Of a stretch of DNA of 64,000 bases, positions 46,683-54,597 are shown piece by piece; positions within the stretch are counted from its first letter, which is position 1, and every line of letters starts with the position of its first letter. The translations under genes and the position numbers were made by a program. Below the pieces are notes generated by a model. That model did not search any database. It was not told the DNA's origin and was given only the letters and a program-made list of their open reading frames with translations. Origin of the DNA: an uncultured Roseibium sp. (GTDB lineage Bacteria > Pseudomonadota > Alphaproteobacteria > Rhizobiales > Stappiaceae). Where the stretch lies: positions 1 through 64,000 of the forward strand of contig NZ_CANMNP010000003.1 in the NCBI RefSeq assembly GCF_947499295.1. The letters run 5' to 3'.

Positions 46683-47030
46683 GTGATTTCGCGATGGAAA
46701 AAACTTGCCGCCGCGTTCGTATTCCCTGTGATGATTGCTTGGGTTTGGATCGAAAATGACGAATTGCCACCTCATAATGATATTGGGCAACCAAGTCTTA
46801 CTTATAGTTGCGACGAAATACATTGCGTTTACAATTTCAATGCATTTTTATGGAAGTGGACTCTGAAGGAGCTTCTGGATGCTCAAAACACTGATTGCGA
46901 TAGTGTTTTTGATGACTCTGTCTATCTTCCAGGCACGAGCAACTGTTGTTTCTCGGGTCGAATTAGACATGAGTGCAGATTCAGATCTATCTCAAATACT
47001 TGGCAAAAAATTCCTGAATTGTTCTGCTGA
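46683..47030 (+). CDS. short membrane-anchored protein, copy 1 of a duplicated module (3' part doubtful)
   Basis: A hydrophobic N-terminus (AAAFVFPVMIAWVWIE) is followed by LPPHNDIGQPSLTYSCDEIHCVYNF. The same pattern occurs in the product at 48060-48242 (LPSNNDMGQPGFTYACDMIWIYQCFF). In that copy the protein stops soon after the Cys-Asp motif. Here the frame runs on for about 50 further residues, overlapping the next gene by 152 bases. The tail is therefore probably not natural, and a frameshift near 46850 is possible. The start is GTG at 46683. Confidence 0.45.
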   Translation: MISRWKKLAAAFVFPVMIAWVWIENDELPPHNDIGQPSLTYSCDEIHCVYNFNAFLWKWTLKELLDAQNTDCDSVFDDSVYLPGTSNCCFSGRIRHECRFRSISNTWQKIPELFC

Positions 47031-47355
47031 TGGTGTTGTGAGAGTTGATTTCAAACAAGACCATCGAGTGCTTTACACAAAACATCCGCGTTTCGATTTG
47101 GGTATTTTTGTTTTCGAGGGAGACCGCTCGGAGCGGCGAGTAAACGAATGGTTCATAAACGGAAAGCAGATTTGCGAAAAGGAAACTGAACTTCGAAATG
47201 AAAATTTACTGCACTGTAAGGCATTTAGCCGAGCGTTTCGGACGGATTACTTTTTTGTTGAGCAATTCGAACGCGGCAAATCAATCAGATTTAGTATGCA
47301 AGAATGCTCAAGTCCCAGTTTTGACTGCAACTGCGTGGGCTACAATCAGTTTTAG
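46879..47355 (+). CDS. secreted protein of unknown function
   Basis: The 158-residue product has a clear signal peptide (LKTLIAIVFLMTLSIFQARA) and several cysteines (NCSADG, KQICEK, LHCKAF, and QECSSPSFDCNC near the end) that could form disulfides in the periplasm. It is preceded by GAAGGAG. It follows copy 1 of the short anchored protein, just as the secreted protein at 48258 follows copy 2. Confidence 0.65.
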   Translation: MLKTLIAIVFLMTLSIFQARATVVSRVELDMSADSDLSQILGKKFLNCSADGVVRVDFKQDHRVLYTKHPRFDLGIFVFEGDRSERRVNEWFINGKQICEKETELRNENLLHCKAFSRAFRTDYFFVEQFERGKSIRFSMQECSSPSFDCNCVGYNQF

Positions 47356-47428
47356 TACTATTGGGCCGAGAAAACATGTTTTAACTGATGCTTTTGGTGT
47401 GGCTCAAAAGGAGCAGTAATCTGAGAGC

Positions 47429-47617
47429 ATGGAATTTATTCTCCCAGCCATTTTCGTCGTTTTGTTTCTCTTGACTGTTTCGGGGTTGACCAAGTTGCTT
47501 CGTGTTGGCTCTTTGAAAAGCCCTATGAAGGAACTGGCTTCGTTTACAGCGTTCGTTGCCGCCATATCGGTGTTGGCTGGCTGTATTTTCGCTGTCTATT
47601 GGCTTTTTGCAACTTGA
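47429..47617 (+). CDS. small membrane protein, unknown
   Basis: The 62-residue product has two hydrophobic helices (ILPAIFVVLFLLTVSGL and FTAFVAAISVLAGCIFAVYWLF) with a short charged linker. GGAGCAG lies upstream of the ATG, though with long spacing. No family is recognised. Confidence 0.5.
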   Translation: MEFILPAIFVVLFLLTVSGLTKLLRVGSLKSPMKELASFTAFVAAISVLAGCIFAVYWLFAT

Positions 47618-47665
47618 ACGCCATTGATTTTGGAATTTAGGTAAAATCAAAGGAGTCTTGGATTG

Positions 47666-48019
47666 ATGCCAAGGTTGATTTGTACAATTGCACCAACAAT
47701 GATCTTATTTGTTTTGGGAACGATTTGGCCAGTCTACGTTCAGGCATGTGCTGACGGCCCGGACTATTATGATGTCACAGATGTTTCGGAAAACGATCAT
47801 CTGAACGTGCGCTCTGGGCCGGGAACCGGTTTTGGGGTTGTTGGTGTTCTGCCACCGAACGCAACAGCTCTGGAGAATCTTGATCAAGTCCCTATTACGT
47901 GTGACGACGCCTCTAATCTCAATCAATTTGAGCGCGGCAATTACTGGACTAAGATCGCCTGGAAGAGCGGCAATGCTCTCATTGTTGGTTGGGTAAAGAC
48001 CAAATTTTTGACCGAGTGA
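47666..48019 (+). CDS. secreted SH3b domain protein
   Basis: The 117-residue product has a signal peptide (APTMILFVLGTIWPVYVQA) and a bacterial SH3 domain with the typical DHLNVRSGPGTGFGVVGVLPPNATAL (key residues LNVRSGPG) and WTKIAWKSGNALIVGWVKTKFL. Such domains bind peptidoglycan or peptides in the envelope. AAGGAG lies upstream of the ATG at 47666. Confidence 0.75.
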   Translation: MPRLICTIAPTMILFVLGTIWPVYVQACADGPDYYDVTDVSENDHLNVRSGPGTGFGVVGVLPPNATALENLDQVPITCDDASNLNQFERGNYWTKIAWKSGNALIVGWVKTKFLTE

Positions 48020-48059
48020 TTTACGCCACTATCGACACCCGCGATGCAGGCGACTGTTT

Positions 48060-48242
48060 GTGTTTCGAAGGGAGGGGACGACGGTTTCAAAGGCAAATAA
48101 AGCAAGTTTACTTGTCCTCTTGTTGCTTCTTCTGTCCTGGGTTTGGATCTCGATAGGTGGCCTGCCTTCTAACAACGATATGGGGCAACCAGGTTTTACC
48201 TACGCGTGTGATATGATTTGGATTTATCAGTGTTTCTTTTAA
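48060..48242 (+). CDS. short membrane-anchored protein, copy 2 of a duplicated module
   Basis: The 60-residue product has a Leu-rich transmembrane segment (LLVLLLLLLSWVWISI) followed by the motif LPSNNDMGQPGFTYACD shared with copy 1 at 46683. GTG at 48060 is the listed start, but no good ribosome site is seen there. The product may be a lipid-bilayer-anchored periplasmic peptide. The function is unknown. Confidence 0.45.
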   Translation: MFRREGTTVSKANKASLLVLLLLLLSWVWISIGGLPSNNDMGQPGFTYACDMIWIYQCFF

Positions 48243-48257
48243 GGAGCGGCTGAGAAA

Positions 48258-48581
48258 ATGTCGAAAAAACTATTGGTCGCAAGCGTCGTCTTTCTTTCTT
48301 GCAACTTTGTTGCACACGCTGCCGACGCCGCTTTCAATACGGGGAAAATCTCCGCAATTTTGGAGAACTGCCCGGCTTGGAAATTGACTGAAGACGCTGC
48401 TAACGGCCCGTGGCCCTACCTGGTTGACGAATACGGTGAAACCGATGAATTTGCTGCTGGACGAGCAGACACCATGAAATACATCCAGAGCAGAGGCAGC
48501 GCAGAGTTAAAGCAAGACTGCGAAGAATGGTTTCAGGCAATGTATGCCAGCGGCATTAGGTACTTCGAAAGAAGACAGTAA
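48258..48581 (+). CDS. secreted protein of unknown function
   Basis: The 107-residue product has a signal peptide (LLVASVVFLSCNFVAHA) and a helical mature part with two cysteines (ENCPAWKL and KQDCEEWFQAM). AAGGAG lies upstream of the ATG at 48258, 15 bases after copy 2 of the anchored protein, so they form one operon. Confidence 0.7.
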   Translation: MSKKLLVASVVFLSCNFVAHAADAAFNTGKISAILENCPAWKLTEDAANGPWPYLVDEYGETDEFAAGRADTMKYIQSRGSAELKQDCEEWFQAMYASGIRYFERRQ

Positions 48582-48640
48582 AGAAGTCGTCAGTCGGTAG
48601 TGATCTGCAAATAAATTGTGACTCATAAGGAGCTGAACCG

Positions 48641-48754
48641 ATGGAGATGTGGCCTGATGAGAACGATGCTTCGAAGGCTTTGCGCATCAAGTTCGTCATG
48701 GCAGTTCTTTGCATTGTTGTGATAGGCGGATTTGTCGTCAAGTGTGCAACGTAA
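48641..48754 (+). CDS. 37-residue single-helix membrane peptide
   Basis: The frame MEMWPDENDASKALRI... continues with a hydrophobic helix (VMAVLCIVVIGGFVV) and ends KCAT. AAGGAGC lies nine bases upstream of the ATG, a good ribosome site. It lies in the same direction and spacing as the preceding secreted genes. Confidence 0.55.
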   Translation: MEMWPDENDASKALRIKFVMAVLCIVVIGGFVVKCAT

Positions 48755-48766
48755 CCATCCGAGGTT

Positions 48767-48943
48767 GTGTTTTTTGGCATTTGTGGCGCGGATGCCGTGG
48801 GCTTCTGCGAAGATGATCTGCCTCGAATTGCGGATGCGGAAGGAATATTAGAGAGGCTGTCGAGAAGCCAAAATCTCGAAAAGGCATTTCCAAAAAGAGG
48901 TGCTGATCATGTCTCGCGCACGGGCGCAAATGGAAACTACTGA
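48767..48943 (+). CDS. possible 58-residue protein or gene remnant
   Basis: An open frame from GTG at 48767 to TGA reads MFFGICGADAVGFCEDDLPR, then LSRSQNLEKAFPKRGADHVS. It looks protein-like in composition but has no ribosome site. It may be the 3' remnant of a larger gene. No family is assigned. Confidence 0.25.
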   Translation: MFFGICGADAVGFCEDDLPRIADAEGILERLSRSQNLEKAFPKRGADHVSRTGANGNY

Positions 48944-49044
48944 GCCTCATAAGGAGCCACCAAACGGCTCAGGGGTGCAGGCGGCCTTGATCGTTTTTTC
49001 CACCTTTGCGGTAAGGCAGATACGATTGAACCTTCATGTTATCG

Positions 49045-49278
49045 TCATTTCTGTTTGGAAAAGAGAGCCAGCATTGCGGCGCAGTCTGCGTCGCTTGGGT
49101 TTTCGGACATCACGGCGGCGCGCGCTGCTTCTTTGCTGACGGCCTGACCTGAGCTTTTTCCCAATTCGATATAGAGCGAGACCAGCTTTTCGCAGGTTGG
49201 TTTGGTGTCTGTTTCGCTGGCTACTGAAACCGCGGCGGACAGTGAAAGGGTGAGTGCTGCAAGGCACAGCATCTTCAT
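49045..49278 (-). CDS. small secreted protein, unknown
   Basis: The 77-residue product has a signal peptide (MLCLAALTLSLSAAVSVAS) and a helical mature part with two Cys (TKPTCEKL and DADCAAML) that may be disulfide-bonded. AAGGAA lies upstream of the ATG. Base use returns to that of the main chromosome here, which suggests that the AT-richer patch ends near 49 kb. Confidence 0.7.
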   Translation of the reverse strand: MKMLCLAALTLSLSAAVSVASETDTKPTCEKLVSLYIELGKSSGQAVSKEAARAAVMSENPSDADCAAMLALFSKQK

Positions 49279-49317
49279 GGTCGTGTTTCCTTGAATGAAA
49301 TGGAAGCTTAAAAGACG

Positions 49318-49779
49318 TCAGTTCGATTTCGGGCCACAGGAAAGATCACCTGTCTGATAGATCTGAACTTCACTCACGGTGTCTGCGGGCAGGCGCACAA
49401 CAAAAGTGCCTCGTTCAGAATCGACCAGCATTTCGCCGGGGCCATCGACCGAACACACTTGCCGCGCGTTGCCGGTGTCTTCTTCGCACCGAATTTTGCC
49501 GTCAGTCGCACGCACCACGATGTCTTTGTATTCCATCAGCATGATCGCCTGTTCCAGGCGTTCATAGTAAAGACCGACGTCGGAAATGATTTCACATTCA
49601 GCCGCTTCGGCAGCAGATGACACTGGCAGAAGCACAAAGGCAAAAGCCCCGAAAATACCGGATAATATGCCGGGCTTGAGGGCTCTGCGGACTGGGGAAA
49701 ACACTTTTGTGTTTAAATGAAGCTCGACTTTTGAGCGGTTCTTGACTTGTGTGATCACAGAAAATCCTTCTCTCTGCAT
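49318..49779 (-). CDS. secreted protein of unknown function
   Basis: The 153-residue product has a hydrophobic N-terminal segment (GILSGIFGAFAFVLLPVSSA) acting as signal or anchor. The mature part has five Cys (ECEI, RCEED, VCSVDG, SCGPK among them) and a hydrophobic strand pattern. It lies 39 bases upstream of the small secreted protein gene on the same strand. ATG at 49779 is preferred over an upstream start that would run into the LuxR promoter. Confidence 0.6.
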   Translation of the reverse strand: MQREGFSVITQVKNRSKVELHLNTKVFSPVRRALKPGILSGIFGAFAFVLLPVSSAAEAAECEIISDVGLYYERLEQAIMLMEYKDIVVRATDGKIRCEEDTGNARQVCSVDGPGEMLVDSERGTFVVRLPADTVSEVQIYQTGDLSCGPKSN

Positions 49780-49873
49780 CGACACTAACGCGGCGTAAAA
49801 AACGCTCAAGCTATGGATTTCATTAGCTGAGCGCCTAAAACATTCTTTTAGTCCGGGAGAAGATCGACACGAA

Positions 49874-50599
49874 ATGAAGAAACTGGAGCAGTTTGCCGAC
49901 CAAGTCTTGTCGGCCGATAGCCCACAGGCAGCTTGGGAAAAAACGATCGGATTTTTTGAAAGTTTCGGTTTCAAGGGGGCTGTTTACGGCCAGCGCAGAC
50001 GAGACATCGTGCCGACTGCCGATGATATCTGGTTTTCCGATCAGTTGACCGAATGGAAGGCTGCTTATTTCAAGCAAAAAGACTATGAGCGCGACCCGCT
50101 CTTCATTTATGCGCCCAACCTGCCCAGTCAGTTCATGACCGGAATTCAATTTCTGCCGGATCATGCGTATCTGACCCAGGAAGACATTGCCGTCATTCGC
50201 CGGGCAGAGGCACATGGCCTGACGTCCGGGATTGCGCTCAGAATGTCGCGAGAGGACGACCCGGTTGTCAAAGGGTGGAACCTTGTCAGCGACTTGTCAC
50301 GGCCGGACATTGAGGCGGTCAACGAACAGTTTGGCACATTGCTTCACATCTGTGCGGCGATTGCGCACCACAAGATCGGACGCCTGGAGAACCTGTCGCA
50401 AGCCAGCCTGAGCAACCGGGAACGTGAATGCCTTCTTTTGCTGGCCAAGGGCTATAGAACTGCGCGGATTGCCGAGCATATGTCGATCCAGGCGGTCACG
50501 GTCGATCTGCATTTGCGCAACGCACGGGCAAAGCTCGGAGCGCGTACGCGCGAGCAAGCGCTCGCGACTGCAATCGTCACGGGGCGCATTCACCTTTAA
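49874..50599 (+). CDS. LuxR-family regulator with autoinducer-binding-type domain
   Basis: The 241-residue product has an N-terminal domain of the acyl-homoserine-lactone type (WFSDQLTEWKAAYFKQKDYERDPLF, key residues W, Y and DP) and a C-terminal GerE helix-turn-helix (LSNRERECLLLLAKGYRTARIAEHM). No luxI-like synthase is in the window, so it is a solo or acts with a distant synthase. It lies directly upstream of the sox region in the opposite direction to soxT; whether it controls sox is unknown. Confidence 0.88.
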   Translation: MKKLEQFADQVLSADSPQAAWEKTIGFFESFGFKGAVYGQRRRDIVPTADDIWFSDQLTEWKAAYFKQKDYERDPLFIYAPNLPSQFMTGIQFLPDHAYLTQEDIAVIRRAEAHGLTSGIALRMSREDDPVVKGWNLVSDLSRPDIEAVNEQFGTLLHICAAIAHHKIGRLENLSQASLSNRERECLLLLAKGYRTARIAEHMSIQAVTVDLHLRNARAKLGARTREQALATAIVTGRIHL

Positions 50600-50633
50600 A
50601 AACCGCGCTGACTGACTGTGTGTCGTTCGCCAG

Positions 50634-51722
50634 TCAGTCGAAACTCGCATGCGCCGGTCCTATTCTTGAGAAAACGGACAGCCGAGCGAACACATGGTCG
50701 GTGACCACAGCGGACATCCAGATGCCGATCAATGTCAGCCATGCCGTGACTGCGAAGATGGATGCCCCCGTGATGCCGGCGCCAACGGCGCAGCCTCCTG
50801 CCAGCATGCCGCCAAATCCCATCAGTGCTGCACCGGTCAGATACCGGGCCATGGAAGGACCGCTTTCAAAACCCTGCAAGAGGAGTTGTCTTGTCAAAAA
50901 GGCCGCCAGAAAAGAGCCGAGGAACACGCCGGGCACAAGGCCGGTGTTGAAGTCTATTCCTTCGAAAGGGGAGGACAGGAAACGCATCAGCATATCGGCT
51001 GAGGGGCCGGTGAAGGTAACGCCATCAACCGGGACTGGGTCGAAAGCCTGCCGGGTCATGGAGGTGGTGAACCAGAGCGCCAGCGGAACCGTGAGGCCGG
51101 CCCCTATGGCCGCTGCCGTTTGCCAAATGGAGCTACGGTTGCGCCAGGCGAATGCGAGCCCGGCCAGGAACCAGAGACCGCCGAAGAGGAATATGGCGCT
51201 GTCCGTCATGCCGAGAAAATAGCTCAGATTGTTGCCACCCGTATCCACGGTTGTCCAAAGACCGGAGAGCCAGTCGCGCATTGGTTTGAGGCTGCCGTAA
51301 AGACTGGCCTGGGCGACAACGGCAAAAACCAGTCCGGACAGCAGGGCGCGCAGGTTTCCCGTCGCAGAAAGCACCAGAAGACGGCTTGCGCATCCGCGGG
51401 CCATGACCATGCCTGCGCCGAACATCATCCCCCCGATCAAAGCACCGGAAAGGCTTTGGGGGGAGGCAAGCTGGCGGGTTTCGCCGGTATCGATTTCACC
51501 GAAACGTGCCAGAACCTGTGTGGCAATCAAGGCGCTTGAAAAGGCCAGGAGCCAGATGGGCAGACGGTCTGCGGGCCGGCGCCGTGAAAACTCCAACGCA
51601 GCGGCGCGCAGGCAGAAGCGGCTTTGCTGGGCAAGCGCTCCAAACAGCACACCGACCAAAAGCCCGCCAAGCAAAAGCACGTTCGGTTCTGAAAGTCTGT
51701 CAAGGATGTGTGTCAGGTCCAT
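50634..51722 (-). CDS. YeeE/YedE-family sulfur transporter (first SoxT-like)
   Basis: The 362-residue inner membrane protein has two sulf_transp repeats. The conserved cysteine turns lie in MARGCASRLLV and LAGGCAVGAGI, matching the thiosulfate-relay cysteines of TsuA-type channels. About nine to ten helices are present. It lies at the edge of the sox cluster and would import thiosulfate or another sulfur species for cytoplasmic use. Confidence 0.88.
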   Translation of the reverse strand: MDLTHILDRLSEPNVLLLGGLLVGVLFGALAQQSRFCLRAAALEFSRRRPADRLPIWLLAFSSALIATQVLARFGEIDTGETRQLASPQSLSGALIGGMMFGAGMVMARGCASRLLVLSATGNLRALLSGLVFAVVAQASLYGSLKPMRDWLSGLWTTVDTGGNNLSYFLGMTDSAIFLFGGLWFLAGLAFAWRNRSSIWQTAAAIGAGLTVPLALWFTTSMTRQAFDPVPVDGVTFTGPSADMLMRFLSSPFEGIDFNTGLVPGVFLGSFLAAFLTRQLLLQGFESGPSMARYLTGAALMGFGGMLAGGCAVGAGITGASIFAVTAWLTLIGIWMSAVVTDHVFARLSVFSRIGPAHASFD

Positions 51723-51903
51723 GATCAGTCCAATGCTGCGGGATCGGTGCTCTCAGTCGTTGAATGTTCCAACAATTTTCAAGATCGGGATCCGGTGTGC
51801 ATTGACCGAACTCAAGAAAGTATAGAAAAATTCGAAATTATGAATATGAATACTGCCATGGGCGCGTTAGCAATTGACAGTTCTTCAAACGGGACGGTTT
51901 TGT

Positions 51904-52959
51904 CTATTCAGCCGGGGCAAAGCCGGTGATGAGTTGTTTGAGGCCGATTGCTGCCCCTGCAAATATTGCAAGGAACGTTACCGGAGCACTGAAAGCCAGC
52001 ACGGAAAATGCGGAAATCCCCTGTCCGACACTGCAGCCGATTGCCAGGATCGCCCCCGGTCCCATGATCGCAGCCCCGGTTATCTGACGGCGCAGTTCGC
52101 GCGGGTCCTCGCAGGCCTCCCACCGGAAGTGTCCTTTGGAAAAGGAGCCTAGAAACGCGCCGATAATGACGCCGATAACCGACCCGACGCTGAAGGACAG
52201 AGTGTTTCCGGATGCGGTCATACCGTAATAGATAGTGTCGCCAATCGGGGCAGCGAATGTGTGTGTTTCAATAGGTTCCGCCTCAAAGCCGGTCATGGCG
52301 ATCCAATACGTCCCGACCCATCCGGAGACGATGGCAAGGCCAACTACAGCTCCCCAGAAGATCTGGTGCGGCGAGTTGCGGAATGCGGAGTTGCTGAGCG
52401 TGAATGCGATGATCAAACCGCCAACGATGATGCCCGTGACGACAGGTGCAACGCCGAAACTGGCTTCAAAAAACTGGCTGATCCCTTGCGGCGTTTGAGC
52501 GCCTGTTTCGACCGGGAAAAGCCAGACACGGAAATGAGCCAACGGGCCGGACATCACGAAGTAGGCGGACAAGCCCATGACAAGCACAATGACAAAAGCT
52601 CTCAGATCCCCGCCGCCAAGGCGCGCGAGTGCTCCATACCCACAGTTTCCGCTGAGCGCCATTCCATAGCCGAACAACAAGCCGCCAATAATGGATCCAA
52701 GCGGGTTCCACACCCTGTCCAGATAGGCAGTACTGGCACTTTCAAGGTGACCGGAAGACATTGCGACATGCGCTCCGATGATCGCAATTCCAATCGCAAA
52801 AGCCCACATGCGCAGGCGGCCGTCATCTGACCCATAGAGAAAATCCTCGATGGCGCCGAGCGTGCAAAACCTTCCTATGCGTGCAGCCAGCCCCAGGGCA
52901 ATTCCACCCAGGAGACCGATGAGCGCAACAGTGTTGGCTTCTCCGAGAACCTCAAGCAA
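51904..52959 (-). CDS. soxT: YeeE/YedE-family sulfur transporter (second SoxT-like)
   Basis: The 351-residue product has the same architecture as its neighbour at 50634, with cysteine turns LSGNCGYGALARLG and LAIGCSVGQGI, but the sequences differ widely, so this is not a recent duplication. It lies between soxR and the first transporter gene on the same strand, the usual place of soxT in sox clusters. It probably imports thiosulfate. Confidence 0.88.
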   Translation of the reverse strand: MLEVLGEANTVALIGLLGGIALGLAARIGRFCTLGAIEDFLYGSDDGRLRMWAFAIGIAIIGAHVAMSSGHLESASTAYLDRVWNPLGSIIGGLLFGYGMALSGNCGYGALARLGGGDLRAFVIVLVMGLSAYFVMSGPLAHFRVWLFPVETGAQTPQGISQFFEASFGVAPVVTGIIVGGLIIAFTLSNSAFRNSPHQIFWGAVVGLAIVSGWVGTYWIAMTGFEAEPIETHTFAAPIGDTIYYGMTASGNTLSFSVGSVIGVIIGAFLGSFSKGHFRWEACEDPRELRRQITGAAIMGPGAILAIGCSVGQGISAFSVLAFSAPVTFLAIFAGAAIGLKQLITGFAPAE

Positions 52960-53000
52960 GTCCGGCTCCTCCCATAACCGGGCGCTGCTAACGCGTACGG

Positions 53001-53384
53001 TTATTCCTCTCGGCAGAACAGGTCATAAACGACTTCCATGATTTGCTTCGGGCGATTGTCTGTCAAGCTGTAGTAGATGGCCTTGCCTTCGCGCCGGGGC
53101 GTAACCAGTCCCTCAAGCCTCAGACGCGTCAGCTGCTGCGAAACAGCGGCCTGTCTTGCAGAAAGCAGATTTTCCAGTTCGGCGACGGATTTTTCTCCCG
53201 ATGCCAGATGGCACAAGATCATCAGGCGGCCTTCGTGGCTGATGGCCTTCAGGAAGTTTGATGCACGCTGGGCGTTCTTCATCATCCTGTCCATGTCTTC
53301 GGCACACATATCGGCGTCGAATACCGGCAAGCGAGAAGCGCTTTTGGTTGAGTTTTCGGGTGTGCCTGGCACGTCAGCAGTCAT
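53001..53384 (-). CDS. soxR: ArsR-family sox repressor with redox cysteines
   Basis: The 127-residue winged-helix protein has LKAISHEGRLMILCHLASGE, LLSARQAAVSQQLTRLRLEGLV and a C-terminal VVYDLFCREE. Cys58 and Cys124 occupy the positions of the two cysteines that form a persulfide or tetrasulfide bridge in BigR and SqrR; Cys27 is extra. It would release DNA when reactive sulfur is present. Matching operators lie upstream of soxV and soxX. It lies directly downstream of soxS. Confidence 0.93.
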   Translation of the reverse strand: MTADVPGTPENSTKSASRLPVFDADMCAEDMDRMMKNAQRASNFLKAISHEGRLMILCHLASGEKSVAELENLLSARQAAVSQQLTRLRLEGLVTPRREGKAIYYSLTDNRPKQIMEVVYDLFCREE

Positions 53385-53390
53385 ATTTGC

Positions 53391-53759
53391 TTAACCTGTC
53401 TGTTCCAGTGGAATATTTGCCTTGCTGAACATCATGCTGAGCAGGCTCCAGAAAAAATCCTCACCGGGGTATCCCTCGATTCGACCGACCTCAACGCCAT
53501 TTTGCACGAGAATGAAGGTTGGTGTGAAGCGGACCTTCTTGTCAAAGGTGACTTCGGGTTTTTCACTATACAAATCATAGCGTTTGAGCGGGGCTGTCTT
53601 GCCTTCTGCCGTCTTGGGGTAGATATGTGCGATCTCTTCATCCCATTTGGCGCACCAATAGCAGCCGTCTTCCTCAGCCATGAGCAAGTATGTTTCCGCC
53701 GCTGCGGAAGCTGGTGCAAACGCGAGCAGCAGAACGAAGAGCGCCTTTAGAAAAGTCAA
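53391..53759 (-). CDS. soxS: periplasmic thioredoxin SoxS
   Basis: The 122-residue product has a signal peptide (TFLKALFVLLLAFAPASAA) and a thioredoxin motif CYWC in EEDGCYWCAKW near residue 36, then the cis-Pro region RFTPTFILVQNG. SoxS reduces or reactivates SoxY in the periplasm. TTG at 53759 with GGGG upstream gives a proper signal peptide; a GTG at 53789 would add ten polar residues. It is divergent from soxV, across a SoxR-type operator. Confidence 0.88.
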   Translation of the reverse strand: MTFLKALFVLLLAFAPASAAAETYLLMAEEDGCYWCAKWDEEIAHIYPKTAEGKTAPLKRYDLYSEKPEVTFDKKVRFTPTFILVQNGVEVGRIEGYPGEDFFWSLLSMMFSKANIPLEQTG

Positions 53760-53797
53760 TATGTGTCCCCAATTGACGAACCCGCACACTTAATCAT

Positions 53798-53813
53798 AAT
53801 CTAATTTATGAAT
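53798..53813. promoter_or_regulatory. SoxR/SqrR-type operator in the soxS-soxV gap
   Basis: AATC-N8-GAAT differs by one base from ATTC-N8-GAAT, the motif I recall for SqrR. It lies between the divergent soxS and soxV starts, inside a very AT-rich promoter region. Confidence 0.62.
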
Positions 53814-53840
53814 ATATCAAGCTGAGAAGCAGTTCATTCC

Positions 53841-54581
53841 ATGTTCGAAATTACCTTTTTTGGCGCTTTGGCGGCAGGTTTTTTGTCATTCCTGTCGCCA
53901 TGCATCCTACCGATTGTACCATTCTATCTCAGCTACCTGGCTGGCGTTGGAATGAATCAGGTGGATGGAGGAGAGGCCGTCACCGGCGCGGTGAAACTCC
54001 GGGCGTTCCTTGCGGCCTGCTGTTTTGCGCTTGGCGTGATCACTGTTTTCATGGGTCTGGGTGCTACGGCTACGACATTCGGCCAGCTTGTGCGCGACTA
54101 TTTCGATGTGTTGCGATGGCTGGCGGCTGCGATCATCATCGCGATGGGCCTGCATTTTCTCGGGGTTATTCGGATCGGCATTCTCTATCGGCAGCTGCGG
54201 GTGGAGACCGGCAACTCGGCAAATGTCGGTCTGGCCGGCGCTTTTGTCGTTGGTTTGGCCTTTGCGTTTGGCTGGACCCCGTGCGTCGGCCCGGTCCTGG
54301 CCGCCATCCTGTTCACAGCAGCCGGTCAAGAGACTGCCGGGCAGGGGGCATCTCTGCTGTTCGTCTATGGCGTCGGCATGACGTTTCCCTTCATTGTTGC
54401 TGCGCTCTTCATCGGACCGTTCATGTCTTGGATGGCAAGGTTTCGCAAATATCTGGGCCTCATTGAAAAACTCATGGGCGGGCTCCTGATCCTTTTCGGC
54501 GTTTTGATCGCCACAAACTCCATCAACGTTATCGCTCAATGGATGCTGGAATACGTTCCCTGGTTCAGTGCCATTGGCTAA
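53841..54581 (+). CDS. soxV: CcdA-type thiol-disulfide transporter SoxV
   Basis: The 246-residue inner membrane protein has six helices. The two redox cysteines lie in FLSPCILPIVPFYLSY (helix 1) and GWTPCVGPVLAAI (helix 4). It passes electrons from cytoplasmic thioredoxin to SoxW and SoxS. It starts the plus-strand sox operon; soxW follows after 16 bases. Confidence 0.94.
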   Translation: MFEITFFGALAAGFLSFLSPCILPIVPFYLSYLAGVGMNQVDGGEAVTGAVKLRAFLAACCFALGVITVFMGLGATATTFGQLVRDYFDVLRWLAAAIIIAMGLHFLGVIRIGILYRQLRVETGNSANVGLAGAFVVGLAFAFGWTPCVGPVLAAILFTAAGQETAGQGASLLFVYGVGMTFPFIVAALFIGPFMSWMARFRKYLGLIEKLMGGLLILFGVLIATNSINVIAQWMLEYVPWFSAIG

Positions 54582-54597
54582 TCGAGGAGAAGTCACG

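Noticed and set aside
48900-49139. 79-codon plus-strand frame at the right edge of the patch
   Set aside because: It overlaps the minus-strand signal-peptide protein at 49045-49278 and becomes Arg-rich shadow sequence there.
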